NCBI RefSeq assembly: GCF_001574435.1
Contig: NZ_LOCN01000004.1
Span: 1 to 64,000, forward strand
Source of the DNA: Moritella sp. JT01
GTDB lineage: Bacteria; Pseudomonadota; Gammaproteobacteria; Enterobacterales; Moritellaceae
Direction: 5' to 3'
DNA length: 64,000 nucleotides
Shown: positions 59,101 through 64,000 of the stretch, in pieces
How positions within the stretch are numbered: the first letter of the stretch is position 1
Layout: each line of letters starts with the position of its first letter
The notes under the pieces: model-generated
What the model was told of the DNA's origin: nothing
Seen by the model: only the letters and a program-made list of their open reading frames with translations
Database searches by the model: none
Position numbers and translations under genes: made by a program

Positions 59101-59709
59101 ATGAATACTTATCAACTACATCGTTACCTTGGCTATTTATTAATTCTACCGGTGACACTATGGGCGTTCACTGGTGCATTTTTTTTAATTAAGCCCGGTT
59201 ATAAAGATGCCTACGAACAATTGCAAATAACCCGCTATCCGCTGTCCTCTATTTTACAACTTTCTCCTGAACCAGAGTGGCAAGCTATTGCGATAAGCCA
59301 AACCCTCTTAGGTAGTCATTACCGTGTCCAAATAGACCATAAATGGCAGCATATTAACCCGCTAAATAACCAACATATGTCAGAACCAGATAGCCAAAGC
59401 ATCATTAACTTATTACAAGACGCGGTGAAACATAATCCAGATCGTTATGGCTTAGTATTGAACTACAAAGATGGTATCGCTATTACGGATACCGACGTAA
59501 AACTGATGTTTGATTGGTCGCGCTTAAGCCTACGTCAACAAGGTGCGGACAGTCGTATTTTTAATACCATGTATGACATTCATTATCTACGTTGGACAGG
59601 GAATAAAACGTTCGATCAGTGGTTTGGGTATGTCGGCTTGGGATTATTGGTATTGATGGCACTAACCGGTATTGTCATGATCAAGAAATCATCGAGACAT
59701 ACAAAATAA
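59101..59709 (+). CDS. PepSY-associated membrane protein
   Basis: A 202-aa inner-membrane protein. An N-terminal helix (HRYLGYLLILPVTLWAFTGAFFLI) starts with the typical LHRYLG. A periplasmic PepSY-like region (about 60-165) follows. A C-terminal helix (VGLGLLVLMALTGIVMI) ends the protein. DIHYLRWTGNKTFDQWFG is characteristic of PepSY_TM proteins, often linked to iron or reductase systems. No ferric or siderophore gene is near, so the role is open. Confidence 0.78.
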   Translation: MNTYQLHRYLGYLLILPVTLWAFTGAFFLIKPGYKDAYEQLQITRYPLSSILQLSPEPEWQAIAISQTLLGSHYRVQIDHKWQHINPLNNQHMSEPDSQSIINLLQDAVKHNPDRYGLVLNYKDGIAITDTDVKLMFDWSRLSLRQQGADSRIFNTMYDIHYLRWTGNKTFDQWFGYVGLGLLVLMALTGIVMIKKSSRHTK

Positions 59710-59710
59710 T

Positions 59711-59741
59711 AAAGGCAGGTATGTGAGCCATACCTGCCTTT
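59711..59741. terminator. Bidirectional terminator between the PepSY gene and recA
   Basis: AAAGGCAGGTATG / CATACCTGCCTTT, 13 bp perfect with a 5-nt loop, just after the PepSY stop and in the recA 3' region. Confidence 0.85.
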
Positions 59742-59777
59742 ATTGTCATTCATATTAGTGTAATTAACACGTCAGAA

Positions 59778-60824
59778 TTAAAATTCTGTTTCAGTTTCAG
59801 TTTCAGACGTCTTAACTTCAGCCACTTTTTCGTCTTTATTACCCAGTAGGTTAGCACGGATCATGCCGTCAATTTCAGCAGCAATCTTCGGATTGTCAGC
59901 AAGGTATTGTGATGCTTTCGCTTTACCTTGGCCAATTTTATCACCCTTGTATGAGTACCAAGCGCCCGCTTTTTCAATGAGCTTTTCTTTAACACCTAGG
60001 TCGACTAACTCACCGTTACGGTTAAAGCCTTTACCGTATAAAATTTGAAATTCAGCTTGTCTAAACGGTGCTGCAATTTTGTTTTTCACAACTTTAACAC
60101 GCGTTTCATTACCCGTGATCTCGTCGCCATCTTTAACCGAACCAATACGACGGATGTCTAAACGTACTGACGCGTAGAATTTAAGGGCGTTACCACCGGT
60201 TGTGGTTTCTGGTGAACCAAACATCACACCAATTTTCATACGGATTTGGTTAATGAAGATACACATGGTGTTGGTCGTTTTTAAGTTACCCGTTAATTTA
60301 CGCATTGCTTGCGATAACATACGCGCTTGCAGACCCATGTGGCTGTCGCCCATGTTGCCTTCAATCTCAGCTTTTGGCGTTAATGCCGCAACCGAGTCAA
60401 TCACGATAATATCGACGGCACCAGAGCGGGCTAACATGTCAGTGATCTCGAGAGCTTGTTCACCAGTATCTGGTTGTGATATCAATAGTTCATTCACATC
60501 AACACCCAGTTTACCCGCGTAAATCGGATCCAGTGCATGCTCAGCATCAATAAAGGCACAAACTTTACCTTCACGTTGTGCTGAGGCGATGACTTCTAAC
60601 GTTAACGTCGTTTTACCACTTGATTCAGGACCATAAATTTCAACGATACGCCCCATCGGTAAGCCACCAGCTCCCAACGCGATATCAAGAGAAAGTGAAC
60701 CTGTAGAAACAGTTTCTACGTCCATGGTACGGTTATCACCTAGCTTCATGATAGAACCTTTACCAAATTGTTTTTCAATTTGTCCAAGTGCTGCAGCTAA
60801 GGCTTTTTCTTTATTCGCGTCCAT
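59778..60824 (-). CDS. recA: Recombinase RecA
   Basis: A 348-aa recombinase that catalyses homologous strand exchange and activates LexA self-cleavage. Walker [13 protein letters not shown], Walker [13 protein letters not shown], loop L2 region [14 protein letters not shown], and an acidic C-terminal tail rich in Glu and Thr are visible. The ATG at 60824 has AGGGG upstream. An in-frame start six codons earlier (60842) is unlikely. A LexA box lies in its promoter region, and mutS is divergent. Confidence 0.98.
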   Translation of the reverse strand: MDANKEKALAAALGQIEKQFGKGSIMKLGDNRTMDVETVSTGSLSLDIALGAGGLPMGRIVEIYGPESSGKTTLTLEVIASAQREGKVCAFIDAEHALDPIYAGKLGVDVNELLISQPDTGEQALEITDMLARSGAVDIIVIDSVAALTPKAEIEGNMGDSHMGLQARMLSQAMRKLTGNLKTTNTMCIFINQIRMKIGVMFGSPETTTGGNALKFYASVRLDIRRIGSVKDGDEITGNETRVKVVKNKIAAPFRQAEFQILYGKGFNRNGELVDLGVKEKLIEKAGAWYSYKGDKIGQGKAKASQYLADNPKIAAEIDGMIRANLLGNKDEKVAEVKTSETETETEF

Positions 60825-60872
60825 TTTATTCCCCTGAGGCATAATCGAGTATTTAATTTATAGGCATAAGTA

Positions 60873-60892
60873 TACTGTTCGTTCATACAGTA
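60873..60892 (-). promoter_or_regulatory. LexA (SOS) box upstream of recA
   Basis: TACTGTTCGTTCATACAGTA. It has CTGT-N8-ACAG with matching TA flanks, close to the gammaproteobacterial consensus, 49 nt before the recA start. The spacer also serves divergent mutS. Confidence 0.9.
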
Positions 60893-61020
60893 TCAAGCAA
60901 TAAACGCATATTTTTTTAATTATTATGAGTGGCGCATATTTACGTACAAAAAAATACAGTCGCCACCGTGCTTTAGCATTGTTATTATAGCTGCAACTAT
61001 TATTTTCAAACCGAGCCGCT

Positions 61021-63591
61021 ATGCAACCTAACTTTCTTGCACCTCAAGACTTAACCAATCACACCCCTATGATGCAGCAATTTTTTAAGTTAAAAGCTGA
61101 GCAACCAGAGATCTTACTCTTTTATCGCATGGGCGATTTTTATGAGTTATTTTATGATGATGCCAAAAAAGCGTCGCAATTATTAGGTATCTCTCTGACC
61201 AAACGTGGTAAGTCGAATGGTAACCCTATCCCTATGGCTGGTATCCCTTACCATTCATTAGAAGGTTATTTAGCAAAGCTAGTACGTAGCGGTGAATCGG
61301 TAGCAATCTGTGAACAAATTGGCGATCCTGCAACATCCAAAGGTCCTGTAGAACGTAAAGTGGTACGTATTGTGACACCTGGCACTGTCAGTGACGAAGC
61401 CTTACTTACCGAGAAAAATGACAATTTATTAGCGGCATTATTCCATGATGGCAATACCTTTGGTTATGCCACACTCGATATGGGCAGTGGCCGTTTCCTG
61501 ATCAATCAATTTACGTCAGAAGAAACACTACTGGCAGAACTGCAACGTACCGACCCTGCAGAGCTGTTGTATTGCGAATCATTTGAATCCATGCAACACA
61601 TCAACCAACTTAAAGGCTTACGTCGCCGCCCTGAATGGGAGTTTGATTTACAAACCGGCCGCAACGTCTTATGCCAACAGTTTGGCACTAAAGATCTGAT
61701 TGGTTTTGGGGTTGAAAACTCGCCGGTGGCGTTATGTGCTGCTGGCTGTTTGATGCAGTATGTGAAAGAAACCCAACGTACTGCACTGCCACATATTCGT
61801 GCGATCAAACTTGAACAAACCGAACAAATGGTCGTCATGGATGCAGCAACTCGCCGTAACCTAGAACTGACCCAAAACCTATCTGGTGGTTTTGATAATA
61901 CTCTTGCAGAAGTACTTGATCATACTTCAACACCAATGGGCAGTCGGCTATTAAAACGTTGGTTGCACCAACCAATTCGTGACAGTTTGGTATTGCAACA
62001 ACGCCAATCCAGTATTCAATCCTTACTTGATGTGGGTGCATTAAACGATATCCAGCCAGTTCTACGTACCATTGGTGATATTGAACGTATCATTGCGCGC
62101 TTGTCATTACGCTCTGCACGCCCTCGTGATCTTGTGCGTTTACGTAATGCCTTCCAGCAGTTACCCGCATTACAAACACTGTTAGCAGAACACGATGCCG
62201 AACACCTAAGCTCATTGCAGCAATTAGCGGGTGAGTTCAGTGAACTGGAACAGCTACTGACATTCGCCGTTATCGATAATCCGCCAGTATTAATCCGTGA
62301 CGGCGGCGTGATAGCCCCCGGTTATAACCAAGAGTTAGATGAATGGCGCGCCCTAAGCAAAGGTGCGACGGATTACCTGAAAGCCTTAGAAGAACGCGAA
62401 AAACAACAAACTGGCATCCCGACATTAAAAGTCGGTTATAACCGGGTACACGGTTACTTCATCGAAGTCAGTCGTCTGCAATCTGATCAAGTACCAGCCA
62501 CGTATATCAGACGTCAAACGCTAAAAAACACCGAACGTTACATCATCCCAGAACTAAAAGAACATGAAGACAAAGTACTCAGTAGCCAAGGAAAATCACT
62601 GGCACTAGAAAAACAACTTTATGAGCAATTATTAGATAAGTTGTTACCGTATATTCCCGCACTGCAAGACAGCGCAGCGGCATTATCTGAACTTGATGTA
62701 TTATGTAACTTTGCCGAACGCGCAGAAACCTTGCATTATTGCCGACCAACAATTAGCGTCAAACCGGGTATCGACATTACTAATGGGCGTCATCCGGTGG
62801 TAGAGCAAGTAATGACGGACCCCTTCATTGCCAATCCTGTACAGCTTAATCCTGAACGTCGTATGTTGATCATTACCGGTCCTAATATGGGTGGTAAGTC
62901 GACCTACATGCGTCAAACCGCCTTGATCACCCTGATGGCACACATTGGTAGTTTCGTGCCAGCCGAGCAAGTAACAACGTCATTAATCGACCGTATCTTT
63001 ACGCGTATTGGTGCATCAGATGATCTCGCGTCGGGTCGCTCGACCTTCATGGTAGAAATGACCGAGACAGCGAATATCTTGCACAATGCGACGGCGAATA
63101 GTTTGGTATTGATGGATGAAATTGGTCGCGGCACCAGTACTTACGATGGTTTATCATTAGCTTGGGCATGTGCAGAATACCTAACCAATAAGATTCAGGC
63201 TTATACTCTCTTTGCAACGCACTACTTTGAGCTAACCACGTTAGCAGAACAGCACCCAAGTTTAGTCAATGTGCATCTCGATGCGGTTGAGCACGGTGAC
63301 TCGATCGTATTTATGCACGCAGTGCAAGACGGCGCGGCAGATCGCAGTTATGGCTTGCAAGTTGCGGCATTAGCAGGCGTACCAAAAACGGTTATTCATG
63401 CTGCTAAAATCAAGTTGCATGAGTTAGAATTAAACTCACACCAAGCCGTTATACCAAGTGAACGCTCACACATTGAAGCGGCAACTCCCGTTTATCATCC
63501 AGTAATCGACGAACTCGGTGCGTTAAATATCGATAATATGACGCCACGTGAAGCGCTGGATGTTTTGTACCGTTTAAAAGAACAACTCTAA
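61021..63591 (+). CDS. mutS: DNA mismatch repair protein MutS
   Basis: An 856-aa ATPase that recognises mismatches. The mismatch-binding domain has [15 protein letters not shown] (Phe-x-Glu motif at GDFYE). The C-terminal ATPase has Walker [31 protein letters not shown] and ATHYFELT. The length matches E. coli MutS (853 aa). It is divergent from recA across 196 bp that include the LexA box. MutS would work with MutH found at 48951. Confidence 0.97.
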   Translation: MQPNFLAPQDLTNHTPMMQQFFKLKAEQPEILLFYRMGDFYELFYDDAKKASQLLGISLTKRGKSNGNPIPMAGIPYHSLEGYLAKLVRSGESVAICEQIGDPATSKGPVERKVVRIVTPGTVSDEALLTEKNDNLLAALFHDGNTFGYATLDMGSGRFLINQFTSEETLLAELQRTDPAELLYCESFESMQHINQLKGLRRRPEWEFDLQTGRNVLCQQFGTKDLIGFGVENSPVALCAAGCLMQYVKETQRTALPHIRAIKLEQTEQMVVMDAATRRNLELTQNLSGGFDNTLAEVLDHTSTPMGSRLLKRWLHQPIRDSLVLQQRQSSIQSLLDVGALNDIQPVLRTIGDIERIIARLSLRSARPRDLVRLRNAFQQLPALQTLLAEHDAEHLSSLQQLAGEFSELEQLLTFAVIDNPPVLIRDGGVIAPGYNQELDEWRALSKGATDYLKALEEREKQQTGIPTLKVGYNRVHGYFIEVSRLQSDQVPATYIRRQTLKNTERYIIPELKEHEDKVLSSQGKSLALEKQLYEQLLDKLLPYIPALQDSAAALSELDVLCNFAERAETLHYCRPTISVKPGIDITNGRHPVVEQVMTDPFIANPVQLNPERRMLIITGPNMGGKSTYMRQTALITLMAHIGSFVPAEQVTTSLIDRIFTRIGASDDLASGRSTFMVEMTETANILHNATANSLVLMDEIGRGTSTYDGLSLAWACAEYLTNKIQAYTLFATHYFELTTLAEQHPSLVNVHLDAVEHGDSIVFMHAVQDGAADRSYGLQVAALAGVPKTVIHAAKIKLHELELNSHQAVIPSERSHIEAATPVYHPVIDELGALNIDNMTPREALDVLYRLKEQL

Positions 63592-63600
63592 TTGCTACAT

Positions 63601-63990
63601 TCAAATTTTAAATAGTTCGCGATAAATCAAAAAGCCCAGATTATCTAAGTCATGCAAAATGGCGGTATGATTATTTGGGCTTTCTGTTACATAAGTAACC
63701 ACCCGCTCTAACGCCTGTCGTTGGGTAGAATACATCCCCGCAATCACCCGATATTTAATCAAATTCCTTGCTTGTGACACCCCCATACTATCGATATGTG
63801 CAACAGCAATATATTCTGGCACAGCAGATAGTTGATAGGCTTGCTGTAACCACTGGCTTAAATGATATAGTTCATTATCAAGTGTTCTGAATTTACTTCC
63901 CGCCTCACCATTATTAAGCGCTGAATGATACGCATCTGTATAACTAAAACCGTCACTCTTGGTTACAAGACGGTGCATAGCATGACTCAT
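63601..63990 (-). CDS. Hypothetical protein
   Basis: A 129-aa soluble, mostly helical protein that I do not recognise. It contains no obvious motif or membrane segment. The start ATG at 63990 has CTGGAAA upstream, but it lies 10 nt from the window edge, so a longer N terminus cannot be excluded. Convergent with mutS, only 10 bp from its stop codon. The codon use looks ordinary for the window. Confidence 0.6.
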   Translation of the reverse strand: MSHAMHRLVTKSDGFSYTDAYHSALNNGEAGSKFRTLDNELYHLSQWLQQAYQLSAVPEYIAVAHIDSMGVSQARNLIKYRVIAGMYSTQRQALERVVTYVTESPNNHTAILHDLDNLGFLIYRELFKI

Positions 63991-64000
63991 TTTCCAGGAT

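Overview
The window is a chromosomal segment of a gammaproteobacterium, most likely a marine, Moritella-like relative of Vibrio, Shewanella and Photobacterium. This is inferred from gene content and order: an unbroken run of housekeeping genes, type IV pilin genes beside ispH, luxS beside gshA, and csrA followed by Ser and Arg tRNAs. There are no insertion sequences, prophages or CRISPR arrays. The species call is inference; no 16S rRNA gene is present.

Layout. 1-1650: the 5' part of a CsrB/RsmZ-type regulatory RNA on the minus strand running off the left edge, its promoter and a putative distal activator site, then a nitronate monooxygenase. 1668-8178: gspAB (type II secretion assembly), cca, uppP, folBK and plsY. 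8420-11583: purH and purD with conspicuous hairpins. 11598-19559: a DUF4136 lipoprotein, luxS, gshA, a large M16 lipoprotein peptidase, a YqaA-like protein, a small membrane protein and an alpha/beta hydrolase. Two tandem copies of a short sRNA gene, each with a sigma-E-like promoter and its own terminator, lie between luxS and gshA.

19627-25847: two tRNA-Ser(GCU) genes flank six tRNA-Arg(ACG) genes, followed on the minus strand by csrA, lysC, alaS and a PII gene. 25961-32095: the minor-pilin operon pilVWXY1E. 32346-39980: ispH, fkpB, lspA, ileS, ribF and murJ, all on the minus strand. 40104-48246: rpsT, nhaA, a three-gene group (M14-like metallopeptidase, alpha/beta hydrolase, OlsF-like bifunctional acyltransferase), thyA, lgt and rppH. 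48247-48950: a 700-bp gene-free stretch with a cluster of DnaA-box-like sites. 48951-56980: mutH, the rpsP-rimM-trmD-rplS operon, ffh, ypjD, a CorB/YfjD-type transporter, hupA and a yjaG homologue. 57533-63990: a TraF-like beta-barrel protein, a PepSY protein, recA with a LexA box, mutS and an unrecognised small gene.

The most notable unexplained content is non-coding. First, the CsrB-like RNA sits in the same window as its expected partner csrA. Second, the tandem sRNA pair occupies the place that MicA holds in E. coli. Third, there is a DnaA-box cluster away from any recognisable replication-origin genes. All are read from sequence pattern alone and need expression or binding data.
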